From the NCBI GenBank assembly GCA_018970205.1, contig JAGWWW010000003.1:1-64000 (forward strand): a stretch of DNA of 64,000 bases, written 5' to 3'. This document shows positions 42,680 to 52,127 of this stretch, piece after piece; position 1 is the first letter of the stretch; every line of letters begins with the position of its first letter. The notes under the pieces were generated by a model. The model searched no databases and was not told the DNA's origin. It was given only the letters and a program-made list of their open reading frames with translations. The position numbers and the translations under genes are program-made. The DNA comes from Actinomycetales bacterium. GTDB lineage: Bacteria; Actinomycetota; Actinomycetes; S36-B12; UBA5976.

Positions 42680-43972
42680 TCAGCGTGTGACTGACTGCCT
42701 GACAGTCGACGCCGGCACCCTGACCCCGTTCGCGGCGGCCCACTCGCGTGCCGCGGCGATTCTCTGCACGACGGTGGGGTGCGAGCGCGTCCACTGGTGC
42801 GGCGCGTCGTTGCCGATGGTGGAGACGTTCGTGAGCGCGACCCGACGCATCATGGAGATGAACGCGGCCGGGTCTCGGGTGAGGTTCAATGTGTAGGCGT
42901 CAGCGCGCGCCTCCACTCCGCGGCTTATCGCGTTCTGCACGGGCAGCCCCACGCACTGCAGCATCAGCCACAGGCACACCAACGCCGGCACGCTTCGCGG
43001 GGCCACCCACGCGCCGCCGCGCAATCGGCCCCGCCTCTGCAGCGCGAAGCCGAAGGCGAGGATCAAGAGGCCGGTTGCGGTGCCGCCGACCACACTCGCG
43101 GTCAGCGGGTCACGGTGTTTCACGTGGCCGAACTCGTGGCCGATCATGCTGAGCAACTCCGGCTGCGATGACTTCGTCAGCGAACCGCGCTGCACCACCA
43201 CGCGCGCCCAAGGCCCGCCGCCGCTGGCATACGCGTTCAACGTCTCGTCCGCGCCGCCGGACACGCTCATGCGCAGCGACACCCCACTGAGGCCGGCTTT
43301 GTCAGCCAATTCGTGGATCCGCTCAGTCGCCGCGTTGCGAGGGAGCGCCTCGGTGCGCTCGGATGGGAAACCTGGGACCGCAGGGATCAATCCCAGGGAC
43401 GCGACCATGGCGGCTGCCACGAGCGCTAGCCGGGCGGGCCACGTCTGCGGCCACAGGCGCATCAACCACAGCACCCCGCCCACGAGCAGGAATGAGGCGA
43501 CTGCCTCGATTGCAAGCCGCACGGACAACTCGCGCAGCAGATCCTGCGGGCCCTGGGATGTGAGCCGCCAGCGCCGGTCCACGGAGTTCATCGCGAGCTC
43601 GGCGGGCCAGGTGCTCAGCCGCGTCATCATCAGCACCAGCGCCACGACTGCGGCCGCCTGCCCGTCACCGCGCACCAGCGGCAACCGGCCCGCCGCCGCG
43701 AGAACTGCCCGTCTCAGTGGCGCGATGCCCGCGACAAGTGCGGCAGCGATGATGGGTGAGAACATGCTCCACCACGGCCACAGGCTCAGCTCCGCGTGGT
43801 AGCGCGCACCGCGGGCCGCTTGCGCCGCGGTGAAGTCGGACTGCCAGCGCGTGGCCGTGCCAGATCCGGGGAGGTTGAACCAGCCACCGGTGACTGCGGC
43901 GGCGACACCGACGGTTGTCAGCAGGAGCGCCAGGCGCAGGTGAGCCCGGGTCGGGCCACCGCGCATCGGCAT
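42680..43972 (-). CDS. M48-family membrane metalloprotease
   Basis: 430 aa with several N-terminal helices, then the zinc site HEFGH (279-283) and a downstream glutamate ligand in SRGVEARADAYTL. Layout matches Ste24/HtpX-type M48 peptidases, which cleave or survey membrane proteins. The substrate is unknown. It begins 3 bp after the NlpC/P60 stop, so the two are likely co-transcribed. Confidence 0.9.
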   Translation of the reverse strand: MPMRGGPTRAHLRLALLLTTVGVAAAVTGGWFNLPGSGTATRWQSDFTAAQAARGARYHAELSLWPWWSMFSPIIAAALVAGIAPLRRAVLAAAGRLPLVRGDGQAAAVVALVLMMTRLSTWPAELAMNSVDRRWRLTSQGPQDLLRELSVRLAIEAVASFLLVGGVLWLMRLWPQTWPARLALVAAAMVASLGLIPAVPGFPSERTEALPRNAATERIHELADKAGLSGVSLRMSVSGGADETLNAYASGGGPWARVVVQRGSLTKSSQPELLSMIGHEFGHVKHRDPLTASVVGGTATGLLILAFGFALQRRGRLRGGAWVAPRSVPALVCLWLMLQCVGLPVQNAISRGVEARADAYTLNLTRDPAAFISMMRRVALTNVSTIGNDAPHQWTRSHPTVVQRIAAAREWAAANGVRVPASTVRQSVTR

Positions 43973-43975
43973 GGT

Positions 43976-45064
43976 CTACCGCCCTACGACTCTGCCGGCG
44001 CCGCTGAAGCGCGCGCGGTACCAAGGGGCGTTGATACTGGTGATGGTCACGTCGCTTCGCGGGTTCTCGGCGTGGACCATCCGCCCACCGCCGATGTAGA
44101 TGGCGACGTGGTGGGCCCCGCGGCGGAAGAAGAACATGATGTCGCCTGGCTTCATCTGCGACCACCCAACCTTGCGCACATAGCCGCGCTGCGCCTTCGA
44201 GAAGTGCGGTAGGAACACACCGGCATGCCGGTATGCCGCCTGCGTGAGCCCCGAGCAGTCGAAGGCGCGCTCGCCGGCCATGAAGGCGATATAGGGCTTG
44301 CCGACTTGTCTGAGCGCGTACGTCACCGCCCGCCGCGCGGCCGCGCTGGGAGCCTTGCCCGCAATGACCTTGCCACTCGCCCAGGTCCTTTGCGCGGCTT
44401 TGGCCGCCCGTGCCTGCTCCGCCCGGCGCTTCGCCAGTCGCGCGAGGTAGGCCTTGCGGGCCTTGCCTTTGAGGCTGGACAACAGCCCCTGAGCCTGACG
44501 CAGTTTCGCGGACACTTGGTCGCGCTGGCGCTTGGCCTGCCGTGACACTGCCGCCCGCTGCTTACGGATCGCGGACATCTCGGCCTTGCTGGTCGCCAGG
44601 CTGAGCCGGACGCTGTTGATGCTGCGGAGCTCATTTGCCTGATTGCCGGCGACGATGCTGAGCATCGTGCTTCGGTCGAGGAATTCCCGCGGGTTCTTGG
44701 TCAGCAGCAGTTGAGCGGTGCCGCTCATGGTGCCGGTGGTGTATGCCTGCACTGCCATGGCGTCGATGGAGCGTTGCAGCCGACCCATGGACGTGGATGC
44801 GCGGGAGATGCGGGCCTGCAGTCGGTTGCGCTTGGCGTCAATCGAGCGAAGGTTGATCATCGCCTCGTTGTACGCCTCCGCGGCTGCCTCAGCCTCACTC
44901 TCAAGTTCACTGACGCGGGCCTCCACCCGGTCGATCTGCTTCGCGAGGCTGTCGGCCGATGCAGGAGGGCCGGACAGCAGGGTCACGGCCATCGAAGCGG
45001 CCAGAAACGAGGCAGCGGCGGCAGCCCGCAGTCTGACACCAAGGAGGCGGGTGGCTGCGGACAT
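43976..45064 (-). CDS. Secreted NlpC/P60 peptidoglycan hydrolase with coiled coil
   Basis: 362 aa. A signal peptide (AAAAASFLAASMAVTLLSG) is followed by a long coiled coil (QIDRVEARVSELESEAEAAAE onward) and a C-terminal NlpC/P60 domain with the catalytic cysteine in FDCSGLTQAAYRHAG and histidine in HHVAIYIGGGRMVHAEN. It resembles RipA-type and Rv2190c enzymes that cut the D-Glu/meso-DAP bond in stem peptides, consistent with the DAP-type MurE here. The coiled coil is probably autoregulatory or binds a partner such as FtsX (inference). Confidence 0.9.
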   Translation of the reverse strand: MSAATRLLGVRLRAAAAASFLAASMAVTLLSGPPASADSLAKQIDRVEARVSELESEAEAAAEAYNEAMINLRSIDAKRNRLQARISRASTSMGRLQRSIDAMAVQAYTTGTMSGTAQLLLTKNPREFLDRSTMLSIVAGNQANELRSINSVRLSLATSKAEMSAIRKQRAAVSRQAKRQRDQVSAKLRQAQGLLSSLKGKARKAYLARLAKRRAEQARAAKAAQRTWASGKVIAGKAPSAAARRAVTYALRQVGKPYIAFMAGERAFDCSGLTQAAYRHAGVFLPHFSKAQRGYVRKVGWSQMKPGDIMFFFRRGAHHVAIYIGGGRMVHAENPRSDVTITSINAPWYRARFSGAGRVVGR

Positions 45065-45070
45065 GGCGGC

Positions 45071-45076
45071 AGTCTA
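45071..45076 (-). promoter_or_regulatory. -10 hexamer, leaderless NlpC/P60 gene
   Basis: TAGACT, 6 nt, ATG; the TAG is the stop codon of the upstream 71-aa gene. Confidence 0.6.
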
Positions 45077-45289
45077 GGAGGCGGCGGCGCCGCGCTCCTG
45101 CGCTACAGCGGCGGCAGCGACAGGCAGCAAGCGCAGGGGTCGCACCAACCCGGCCGTCGCCAAGGTCTGCAGCGCGGCGACCTCAGCCGGCTGCAGTTCC
45201 AGCGGATCCTGCGGCCCGAGGATCGCAGTCACCACGCAGTCCGCGCAGGCCGACTTCGGCGCTGCGCACTCTCCACAGTCAATGAGCAT
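45074..45289 (-). CDS. 71-aa double-CxxC protein, function unknown
   Basis: Begins MLIDCGECAAPKSACADC: two CxxC pairs (Cys5/Cys8 and Cys15/Cys18) suggest a zinc or metal knuckle. The rest is a helical segment (LQPAEVAALQTLATAGLVRPLRLLP). I recall similar short conserved proteins beside NlpC/P60 genes in actinobacteria but know no function. A -10 hexamer lies 6 nt before the ATG, supporting this start within a longer open frame. Confidence 0.72.
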   Translation of the reverse strand: MLIDCGECAAPKSACADCVVTAILGPQDPLELQPAEVAALQTLATAGLVRPLRLLPVAAAAVAQERGAAAS

Positions 45290-45295
45290 GCTTGG

Positions 45296-45301
45296 AATGT
45301 A
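45296..45301 (-). promoter_or_regulatory. -10 hexamer, leaderless CxxC gene
   Basis: TACATT, 6 nt, ATG. Confidence 0.6.
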
Positions 45302-45449
45302 GACACCGGGTCTGACACCGGGTGGGCCCGATGGTGCGGCGGCAGCACCGCAGTCCACCGACGAACCGGTAAACCCGCTGTCAGGGCGCGCACTCTCACG
45401 GGAACGTCTGATCTGGTCTGTGCACGCCGAGCCTCGCGCGAACCAGACG

Positions 45450-46517
45450 TCAGCCGGCCGCTTCCGCCAGGGCGCGGGAAACCTCGACCCAGCGCGTGAG
45501 CAGCGTCTGCGCCGAACCGTCGGCAATCGCCGCGCGCACCAGCGGCATCTCGTCGGCGGTGGATTGCGCGACCTGCGCGGCGCTGCCGGCCCCGGACCAC
45601 ACCGCGCGAGCCACAGCCGCGTTCAGAACCACGCAATCTCGGACCGCAGACCACTGCTGACCGGACTGCGGGTCCAGAACCCCCCGGAACACCTCGGCGT
45701 TGTGCCGCGCGACCCCGCCGGCCAGGTCCTGCGCGGCAGCGGATGCCAGACCGAGCGCAGCCGGGTCGATCACCGCACTGCTGCCGCCGGCCCATACCGA
45801 GGTCGGCACCGCAGTGGACACCTCATCCATGCCGTCCTCGGCGCACACCACGGCTGCCCGAACGCCGGAGTCTGCAAGGACTGCGGCAACCAACTCAGCC
45901 CTCGTGGCGTCGGCGACGCCGACGAGCATCACCGCTGCGCCCGCCGGATTGGCCAGCGGGCCCAAGAGGTTGAAGACAGTGGGGTGCCCGAGTCCCCGAC
46001 GCACTGCGGCCACATGCCGCATGGCCGGGTGGAACACCGGGGCGAGGCAGAAGCTGATGCCCACCCGCTGCAGACACTCGCGCACCTGCTCCGGGCCGAG
46101 GTCGATGGCCACCCCGAGTTCCGCGAGCACGTCCGCCGCGCCGCACAGGCTCGTGGCTGCGCGGTTACCGTGCTTGACCACGGGCACCCCGGTGGCAGCG
46201 AGGACGACTGCCGCCATGGTCGAGATGTTGACGCTGTGGTGCCCGTCCCCGCCGGTGCCGACGACATCGGCCACCGGGCCAGGGACGTCCACGCGCCGAC
46301 CGGCTGCGCGCATAGCGGTGAGGAACCCGCTCACTTCATCTCGAGTCTCGCCTTTGGCGCGCAGAGCGACCAGAAACTGCGCGGTCGTGTCATCCGGCAC
46401 GCCGCCAGCCATCAACGCGGCCATCGCTGCCGCTGCCTGCTCAGAGGTGAGGTCGGCGCCGGCCGCCACCTGCGCCAGCGCGGCGGCGACATCCCAGCCC
46501 CTGGGATCAGCGGTCAC
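45450..46517 (-). CDS. trpD: TrpD, anthranilate phosphoribosyltransferase
   Basis: 355-aa enzyme of tryptophan synthesis. The PRPP site GTGGDGHHSVNIST, the anthranilate site KHGNRAATSLCGAADVLAELG and the HPAMRHVAAVRRGLG stretch are intact. GTG start at 46517 with GAGGCGGG upstream. No other trp gene is in the window, as in M. tuberculosis, where trpD (Rv2192c) also lies alone beside ctaE. Confidence 0.93.
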   Translation of the reverse strand: MTADPRGWDVAAALAQVAAGADLTSEQAAAAMAALMAGGVPDDTTAQFLVALRAKGETRDEVSGFLTAMRAAGRRVDVPGPVADVVGTGGDGHHSVNISTMAAVVLAATGVPVVKHGNRAATSLCGAADVLAELGVAIDLGPEQVRECLQRVGISFCLAPVFHPAMRHVAAVRRGLGHPTVFNLLGPLANPAGAAVMLVGVADATRAELVAAVLADSGVRAAVVCAEDGMDEVSTAVPTSVWAGGSSAVIDPAALGLASAAAQDLAGGVARHNAEVFRGVLDPQSGQQWSAVRDCVVLNAAVARAVWSGAGSAAQVAQSTADEMPLVRAAIADGSAQTLLTRWVEVSRALAEAAG

Positions 46518-46586
46518 GATTGCCCGCCTCGAACCGCATCGGTGCCTCGGACCACATCGGTGCTGACGCGGGCATGTGCGCGCCGG

Positions 46587-47060
46587 TCACGCCGGGACGA
46601 TGCCGGACCGAGCCTGCTGGTCCCGAAGCAGCCCTGCGACCGCAGCCGCAGTCGCCCGCGGGTCCACGGGGTGCGTGATGACTGCGTCAGCACGCGACCA
46701 CGCAGCGAGCCAGCCGTCCTGCGGCCGCGCGACGATGAGGACTACCGGGGGCGCGTTGTACACCTCGTCTTTGATCTGCCGAGCCAATCCCATGCCCCCA
46801 GCGGGCACCGCCTCCGCGTCGAGCACCACAGCATCAAGCCGGGTGCCGTTGACGCCGCGGTCCAACGCTCGGGTCAAGGCCGGGGCGGTTGCGAACTCGA
46901 CGCAGGCGACCGGCCCCACATCAGCCGCCGGCCGGCTCCCGAGCGCAAGCATGACGCTGCGACGGACGTCCCGATCGTCGCTGTACACGCCAATCAGCAT
47001 CGGTTCCCCGGACTGACCGGAGGTGGTGTCATGGGCTGAGGTCTGGGCGGCATCGGCCAT
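46587..47060 (-). CDS. Receiver-like protein next to ctaE
   Basis: 157 aa, a single domain resembling a response-regulator receiver: an acidic pair at the first strand end ([13 protein letters not shown]), a central aspartate in [14 protein letters not shown] and a late [10 protein letters not shown] where the conserved lysine would be expected. No output domain. The equivalent gene recurs near ctaE in actinobacteria as I recall. Phosphorylation is uncertain because the Lys position looks replaced. ATG 47060 is supported by a -10 hexamer 7 nt upstream. Confidence 0.68.
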   Translation of the reverse strand: MADAAQTSAHDTTSGQSGEPMLIGVYSDDRDVRRSVMLALGSRPAADVGPVACVEFATAPALTRALDRGVNGTRLDAVVLDAEAVPAGGMGLARQIKDEVYNAPPVVLIVARPQDGWLAAWSRADAVITHPVDPRATAAAVAGLLRDQQARSGIVPA

Positions 47061-47067
47061 GGTCAGG

Positions 47068-47073
47068 AGTCTA
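47068..47073 (-). promoter_or_regulatory. -10 hexamer, leaderless receiver-like gene
   Basis: TAGACT, 7 nt, ATG. Confidence 0.6.
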
Positions 47074-47108
47074 GTGCCATCACCTCGCGACACCTGCGCG
47101 TCGAACCC

Positions 47109-47114
47109 TAGGCT
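47109..47114 (+). promoter_or_regulatory. -10 hexamer for ctaE-qcrCAB
   Basis: TAGGCT, giving a predicted leader of about 34 nt before the ctaE ATG at 47155; AGGA lies about 9 bp upstream of the ATG. Confidence 0.45.
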
Positions 47115-47154
47115 AGGGCGGCTACAGCCCGCCGCCTTTGACAGGATTACACCC

Positions 47155-47787
47155 ATGCCCGCACCCGCTGCCAGCGCTCAGCCTGCACCCGGCTCACCCT
47201 CGTACGCCAGCTCCATCCGGGGAGCCGCGGACCGCCCGAACATGGTGTCGGTGGGGGTCATCGTCTGGCTCGCCAGCGAGCTGATGTTCTTTGCCGCGCT
47301 GTTCGCCATGTACTTCTCCATCCGCGCGGTTCACCCGGAGATCTGGGCGGAGGCGACAAAGGAACTCAACCTGCCGTTCGCCTCGCTGAACACGCTCATC
47401 CTCGTGCTCTCCAGCGTGACCTGCCAGATGGGCGTGTTCGCAGCGGAGAAGGGCAACGTGGCCGGCCTGCGGCGCTGGTTCGTCATCACCTTCATCATGG
47501 GCGCCTACTTCGTCGGCGGCCAGATCGCTGAGTACACGGAGTTGATCCACAACGGCATCACCCTGAGCAGCACGCCGTACGGCTCGGTGTTCTACCTGAC
47601 CACCGGCTTCCACGGCCTGCACGTCACCGGCGGCTTGTTCGCCTTCCTGGTGGTGCTCGGCCGCACCTACGCCGCCCGCCGCTTCACGAACCGGCAGGCC
47701 ACAACCGCCATCGTGGTGTCGTACTACTGGCACTTCGTCGACGTGGTCTGGATCGGCCTGTTCTTCTCCATCTACGGCCTGCGCTGA
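47155..47787 (+). CDS. ctaE: CtaE, cytochrome c oxidase subunit III
   Basis: 210-aa five-helix protein of the aa3 oxidase. Marks: [38 protein letters not shown] and [15 protein letters not shown]. First gene of ctaE-qcrC-qcrA-qcrB, the order used by actinobacteria that build a bcc-aa3 supercomplex. The ATG at 47155 is favoured over earlier in-frame codons, which lie in the divergent promoter region. Confidence 0.95.
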   Translation: MPAPAASAQPAPGSPSYASSIRGAADRPNMVSVGVIVWLASELMFFAALFAMYFSIRAVHPEIWAEATKELNLPFASLNTLILVLSSVTCQMGVFAAEKGNVAGLRRWFVITFIMGAYFVGGQIAEYTELIHNGITLSSTPYGSVFYLTTGFHGLHVTGGLFAFLVVLGRTYAARRFTNRQATTAIVVSYYWHFVDVVWIGLFFSIYGLR

Positions 47788-47833
47788 CCCCGCTGAGACC
47801 CTGACTCACGACCCACCGACGACAGAGGACCCC

Positions 47834-48625
47834 ATGGCCAACATCTCAGGCAGCAGTCGCCGCCGACCGTACGCCGGGGCGGTGTTGCTGCTGGCTGCGC
47901 TGACCACGACCGGTGCGGCATATGCAGTGACCACCAGCGCCATCGTCAGCCCCAAGTCCGCGGCGGCCAGCGCAGAACAGATCGAACTGGGCAAGCGCCT
48001 GTTCACCGAGGGCTGCTCCTCCTGCCACGGCCTCGCGGGCCAAGGCGGCTCCAGCGGGCCGTCACTCATCGGTGTCGGTGCCGCCGCGGTCGACTTCCAG
48101 GTCGGCACCGGGCGCATGCCGATGGCGCAGGCAGACACGCAAGCCATGCGCAAGCCGCCGGTGTACAACCAGGAGCAGATCGACGCCCTAGCCGCCTACG
48201 TGGCGTCATTCGGAGCCGGCCCTGGCGTTCCGGACCCGAGCCAGTACGACTTCAGCAACGCGAACGTCGCGCGCGGCGGCGAGATTTACCGCCTCAACTG
48301 CTCCCAGTGTCACAACTACGCGGGCAAGGGCGGCGCGCTCAGCGACGGCAAGTACGCCCCCAGCGTCATGAAGGCCACCCCCAAGCAGATCTACGAGGCG
48401 ATGATCACCGGGCCGCAGGGAATGCCGGTGTTCAGCGACGCCCAGATCCCGGCGAAGGACAAGCAAGACATCATCGCGTACATCGACTACCTGCAGAACG
48501 CCCCGGACCCGGGCGGTGCCGCCCTGGGCCGACTCGGCCCGGTCACCGAGACCGTCTTCATGTTCACCGCTGCGATCGGCGCTGTCATCGCGGTCACCAT
48601 CTGGATTGGCGCGAAGTCGCGCTGA
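47834..48625 (+). CDS. qcrC: QcrC, dihaem cytochrome c subunit of the bcc complex
   Basis: 263 aa. An N-terminal helix (PYAGAVLLLAALTTTGAAYAV), two haem c domains with CSSCH (Cys61-His65) and CSQCH (Cys156-His160), and a C-terminal anchor (FMFTAAIGAVIAVTIWIGA). It carries electrons directly from the Rieske protein to the oxidase, replacing a soluble cytochrome c. Start ATG with AGAGGA upstream. Confidence 0.95.
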   Translation: MANISGSSRRRPYAGAVLLLAALTTTGAAYAVTTSAIVSPKSAAASAEQIELGKRLFTEGCSSCHGLAGQGGSSGPSLIGVGAAAVDFQVGTGRMPMAQADTQAMRKPPVYNQEQIDALAAYVASFGAGPGVPDPSQYDFSNANVARGGEIYRLNCSQCHNYAGKGGALSDGKYAPSVMKATPKQIYEAMITGPQGMPVFSDAQIPAKDKQDIIAYIDYLQNAPDPGGAALGRLGPVTETVFMFTAAIGAVIAVTIWIGAKSR

Positions 48626-48654
48626 CGGCGTGACTCAAGACGAAGAGGTCACTC

Positions 48655-49734
48655 ATGGCAGAGCACAGCAACCTTCCAGCATCCCCCGATGCGGGCGGCC
48701 ACGACGAGGCCGCGCACGGTGCCTTGGACTACGGCACGCGTGACGAGCGCGGCCGGTTCATCCTGCCCCTCGAGGAGCACCACCAGCGCATCACTGACGT
48801 CGACCCCCGGGCTGCGAAGCGGGCCGAGCGGCAGGTTGCGTGGCTCTTCGTCGCCGGCGCCGCCTGCTTCGCCGGCGCTGTGGCCGCGTTCGTCGGCTTC
48901 TCCAGCCACGAGCTCATCCACGTGCCGATGCTCGGCAACGTCAGCGCCTCGAACTTCTGGCTGGGCACGCTGATCGGGCTCGGCTCCTTCTTCCTCGGCG
49001 CGGCCGCCATCCACTGGGCACGACGCTTGATGCCCGGCGACGAGGCCGTCGACTACCGCCACTCCCTGCGCGGCGACGAAGACTCCCGCGCCTCCGCGAT
49101 CGAGCAGTTCAAGCGCGGTGCCGCCGAGTCCGGGTTCCTCAGCCGGCCGCTGGTGCGCCGGACGATGCTGGGCGCGATGGCGCTGTTCCCGCTGCCCCTG
49201 GTGGTGCTGCTGGCCGACCTCGGGCCGGCCCCGAAAGAGAAACTGCGCCACACCATGTGGGGCGACAAGCCCGCCACCCGCATCATCAACCAAGGCAGCG
49301 GCGAGTTGGTGCGCCCTGAGCACCTCGCCGTCGGCGGCCTCATCAACGCCATCCCGGAGGGCTTGGAGAAGGTCGAGGAGGAGGCGGGCACCCAGAACGA
49401 GCGGGCCAAGTCGTCCATCATCTTGGTGCGCATGAACCCCTCAGAGATCAAAGCGCAGCAGGGGCAGGGCTGGGATTACCAAGGCATCCTCGCCTACTCG
49501 AAGATCTGCACCCATGTGGGCTGCCCGATCTCGCTGTACCAGCAGCGCACGCACGCGCTCCTGTGCCCGTGCCACCAGTCGACGTTCGATTTGTCCGATG
49601 CCGGCCGGGTCGTGTTCGGCCCCGCTGCCCGGCACATGCCGCAACTGCGCATCGGAGTCGATTCAGAGGGATACTTAGTCTCGCTTGGCGACTTCGCCGA
49701 ACCCGTCGGACCGAGTTTCTGGGAGCGTGGATGA
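48655..49734 (+). CDS. qcrA: QcrA, Rieske iron-sulfur subunit
   Basis: 359 aa, three N-terminal helices as in actinobacterial Rieske proteins, and a C-terminal 2Fe-2S site CTHVGC...CPCHQSTFD with CPCHxS. Part of the bcc complex; overlaps qcrB by 4 bp. Long N-terminal acidic/His region (GGHDEAAHGALDYG) is family-typical. Confidence 0.95.
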   Translation: MAEHSNLPASPDAGGHDEAAHGALDYGTRDERGRFILPLEEHHQRITDVDPRAAKRAERQVAWLFVAGAACFAGAVAAFVGFSSHELIHVPMLGNVSASNFWLGTLIGLGSFFLGAAAIHWARRLMPGDEAVDYRHSLRGDEDSRASAIEQFKRGAAESGFLSRPLVRRTMLGAMALFPLPLVVLLADLGPAPKEKLRHTMWGDKPATRIINQGSGELVRPEHLAVGGLINAIPEGLEKVEEEAGTQNERAKSSIILVRMNPSEIKAQQGQGWDYQGILAYSKICTHVGCPISLYQQRTHALLCPCHQSTFDLSDAGRVVFGPAARHMPQLRIGVDSEGYLVSLGDFAEPVGPSFWERG

Positions 49735-51440
49735 GCACCTCGACCACCCCGACCACCCCACAGGGCAAGGTCGCGGACTTCCTCGACGAGCGCCTGAGCA
49801 TCAGCAAGGCCATCAAGAGCAACATCAGCAAGGTCTTCCCCGACCACTGGTCGTTCATGCTCGGCGAGGTGGCGCTGTACTCGTTCATCATCCTGCTGCT
49901 CTCGGGCACGTACCTGACGCTGTTCTTCAAGCCGTCCATGGTCGAGGTCATCTACAACGGCCCCTACGTGCCCCTGAAGGGTGTGAAGATGTCCGAGGCA
50001 TTCGCCTCGACGCTGCACATCTCCTTCGACGTCCGCGGTGGCCTGCTCATGCGCCAGATCCACCACTGGGCGGCGCTGTTCTTCATCGGCGCGATGAGCA
50101 TCCACATGTTCCGGGTCTTCTTCACGGGCGCGTTCCGCAAGCCGCGTGAACTGAACTGGGTCATCGGCACGGTGCTCGTGCTGCTGGGGATCGTCGAGGG
50201 CTTCATGGGCTACTCACTGCCCGACGACCTGCTCTCCGGCACCGGCCTGCGAATCACCCAGGGCATCATCGCCGCAGTGCCCGTGGTCGGCACCTACGTC
50301 TCATTCGGCCTGTTCGGCGGTGAGTTCCCCGGCCACGACGTGGTCGCCCGCTTCTACACGCTGCACATCCTTCTCATCCCGGGGCTGATCCTCGCCCTGG
50401 TCGGCGCGCACTTGATGATGGTCTGGTACCAGAAGCACACCCAGTGGCCCGGCCCCGGGCGCACTGAGGGCAACGTCGTCGGCTACCGGCTCTTCCCCGT
50501 CTACACCGCCAAGGCCGGCGGCTTCTTCTTCGTCGTGCTGGGCATCACCACCCTCATCTCGGCGCTGGTCAGCATCAACCCTGTGTGGATGTTCGGCCCC
50601 TACACCCCCGACCAGGTCAGTGCCGGCTCGCAACCAGACTGGTACATGGGCTTCCTCGACGGTGCGGTGCGCGTGATGCCGAACTGGGAGATCAACGCCC
50701 TCGGGCACACCCTGAGCCTGAACCTCATCGTCCCAGCCCTGGTCCTGCCCGGAATCATGACGACGCTGCTGGGTCTGTACCCGTGGATTGAGGCGTGGGC
50801 CACCGGCGACCGCCGCGAGCACCACCTGCTCGACCGTCCACGCAACGCGCCCGTGCGCACGGCACTGGGCGTGATGTCCATCTCCTTCTACCTCATGCTG
50901 TGGATCTCCGGCGCGAACGACATCATCGCGCAGACGTTCCGGTTGTCCATCAACCAGATCACCGTGGCCCTGCGCGTACTGCTCTTCGTCGTGCCGCCGC
51001 TGATGTTCATGCTCACCAAGCGGTGGTGCCTGTCCCTGCAGCGCCGCGACCGGGAGAAGGTGTTGCACGGCCACGAGACCGGGCGCATCCTGCGCTTGCC
51101 GCACGGTGAGTTCGTGGAAATCCACGCTCCGCTCTCGCTGGAGGAGCAGGCTGAGATCCTCGGCAAGATGGACGTGGCTCCGATGGCGCTCCCGGCGGCC
51201 ACGGACGCCAACGGCGTCGCGCAGCCCGCAGCCTGGAAGGCTCGCATGCAGGCGAAGCTCTCGCAGTGGTTCTACGGCGCAAACGTCAGCCTGCCGACCC
51301 GGGCGGAACTGCTCGAGGCGCAGTCCCACTTCGAGCACGCCGATGCTCTCGAGGTTGAGGCCACCAACCGTCACCGCACGTACGAGGCTGTCGGCGGCGT
51401 GCTGCTGGCCCCGACTGAGGACGGCTCATCCCGCCACTGA
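49731..51440 (+). CDS. qcrB: QcrB, cytochrome b subunit
   Basis: 569-aa quinol-oxidising cytochrome b with about nine helices. Haem ligands lie in LLMRQIHHWAALFFIGAMSIH and in the HILLIPGLILALVGAHLMMVW region; the Qo stretch PDQVSAGSQPDWYMGFLDG is present. The C-terminal extension of about 170 residues is typical of actinobacteria. ATG 49731 overlaps the qcrA stop. Confidence 0.95.
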   Translation: MSTSTTPTTPQGKVADFLDERLSISKAIKSNISKVFPDHWSFMLGEVALYSFIILLLSGTYLTLFFKPSMVEVIYNGPYVPLKGVKMSEAFASTLHISFDVRGGLLMRQIHHWAALFFIGAMSIHMFRVFFTGAFRKPRELNWVIGTVLVLLGIVEGFMGYSLPDDLLSGTGLRITQGIIAAVPVVGTYVSFGLFGGEFPGHDVVARFYTLHILLIPGLILALVGAHLMMVWYQKHTQWPGPGRTEGNVVGYRLFPVYTAKAGGFFFVVLGITTLISALVSINPVWMFGPYTPDQVSAGSQPDWYMGFLDGAVRVMPNWEINALGHTLSLNLIVPALVLPGIMTTLLGLYPWIEAWATGDRREHHLLDRPRNAPVRTALGVMSISFYLMLWISGANDIIAQTFRLSINQITVALRVLLFVVPPLMFMLTKRWCLSLQRRDREKVLHGHETGRILRLPHGEFVEIHAPLSLEEQAEILGKMDVAPMALPAATDANGVAQPAAWKARMQAKLSQWFYGANVSLPTRAELLEAQSHFEHADALEVEATNRHRTYEAVGGVLLAPTEDGSSRH

Positions 51441-51581
51441 GGGGGCGCGGCTCAGGTGGTTGCCGCGGCTGCACCGGTGCGTGACCCGCTCCTCTGACGA
51501 CATCGACTAGACGTGCTCCTGCGGTCACGACCGCATCTGACCACCGCCGGTGCGGCCAAGGCCACTAAGGCAGACCCTTGG

Positions 51582-52127
51582 TCAGGCGGACAGCGGTCTA
51601 GCCATGAGCAGATTCGGCTGCGGCATCTGCGCATTTCCCGGCCAGAAGCGGCCGACGCTGGTGAAGCCGAGCCGTCGGTAGGCGCCGATGGCACGGTCGT
51701 TGCCGGCCCTGACGCCGAGCACAAGGGTCCTAGCGCCAGCCGCCGCCGCGACCTCTCCAAGGTGATTCAGCAGCAGATCCACGAGCCCTCGGCCACGGTG
51801 TTCGGGTCGGGTCCAGACGGCCCGGACCCACGGGTAATCCTCTGCGCCCTCAAGGTCGCTCCCAGGTTCCGGCTCGAAGGAGTCCGGCAGTCCCTGATAC
51901 ATCAACATCGCGACGGCGAGGTCTTCGCCGTCTCTCTCAGCGACGACCCAGTAGCCGTCGGCAAGGCGTTGTTCCCACCAGTGGTCAGGCTGTGCCGACT
52001 CCGCTTCGAACGTCGACCCGAATGCATAGGGCGCGTCAGCCAGGCAGGCCAGGCGGATGTCCTTGCACCGCTGGACCTCATCCACACCGAGGTGATGGAT
52101 GCCTATCCAGGCAACAGGCTCACCCAA
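51582..52127 (-). CDS. GNAT-family N-acetyltransferase
   Basis: 181 aa. The acetyl-CoA loop is VRAVWTRPEHRGRGLVDLLLNHL, followed by LGVRAGNDRAIGAYRRLGF, the typical GNAT C-terminal motif. The substrate is unknown. Its start overlaps the ctaF stop by 8 bp, so it may be co-expressed with the oxidase genes. Convergent with qcrB; the 141-bp gap holds only a 6-bp hairpin (51520-51535). Confidence 0.88.
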   Translation of the reverse strand: MGEPVAWIGIHHLGVDEVQRCKDIRLACLADAPYAFGSTFEAESAQPDHWWEQRLADGYWVVAERDGEDLAVAMLMYQGLPDSFEPEPGSDLEGAEDYPWVRAVWTRPEHRGRGLVDLLLNHLGEVAAAAGARTLVLGVRAGNDRAIGAYRRLGFTSVGRFWPGNAQMPQPNLLMARPLSA

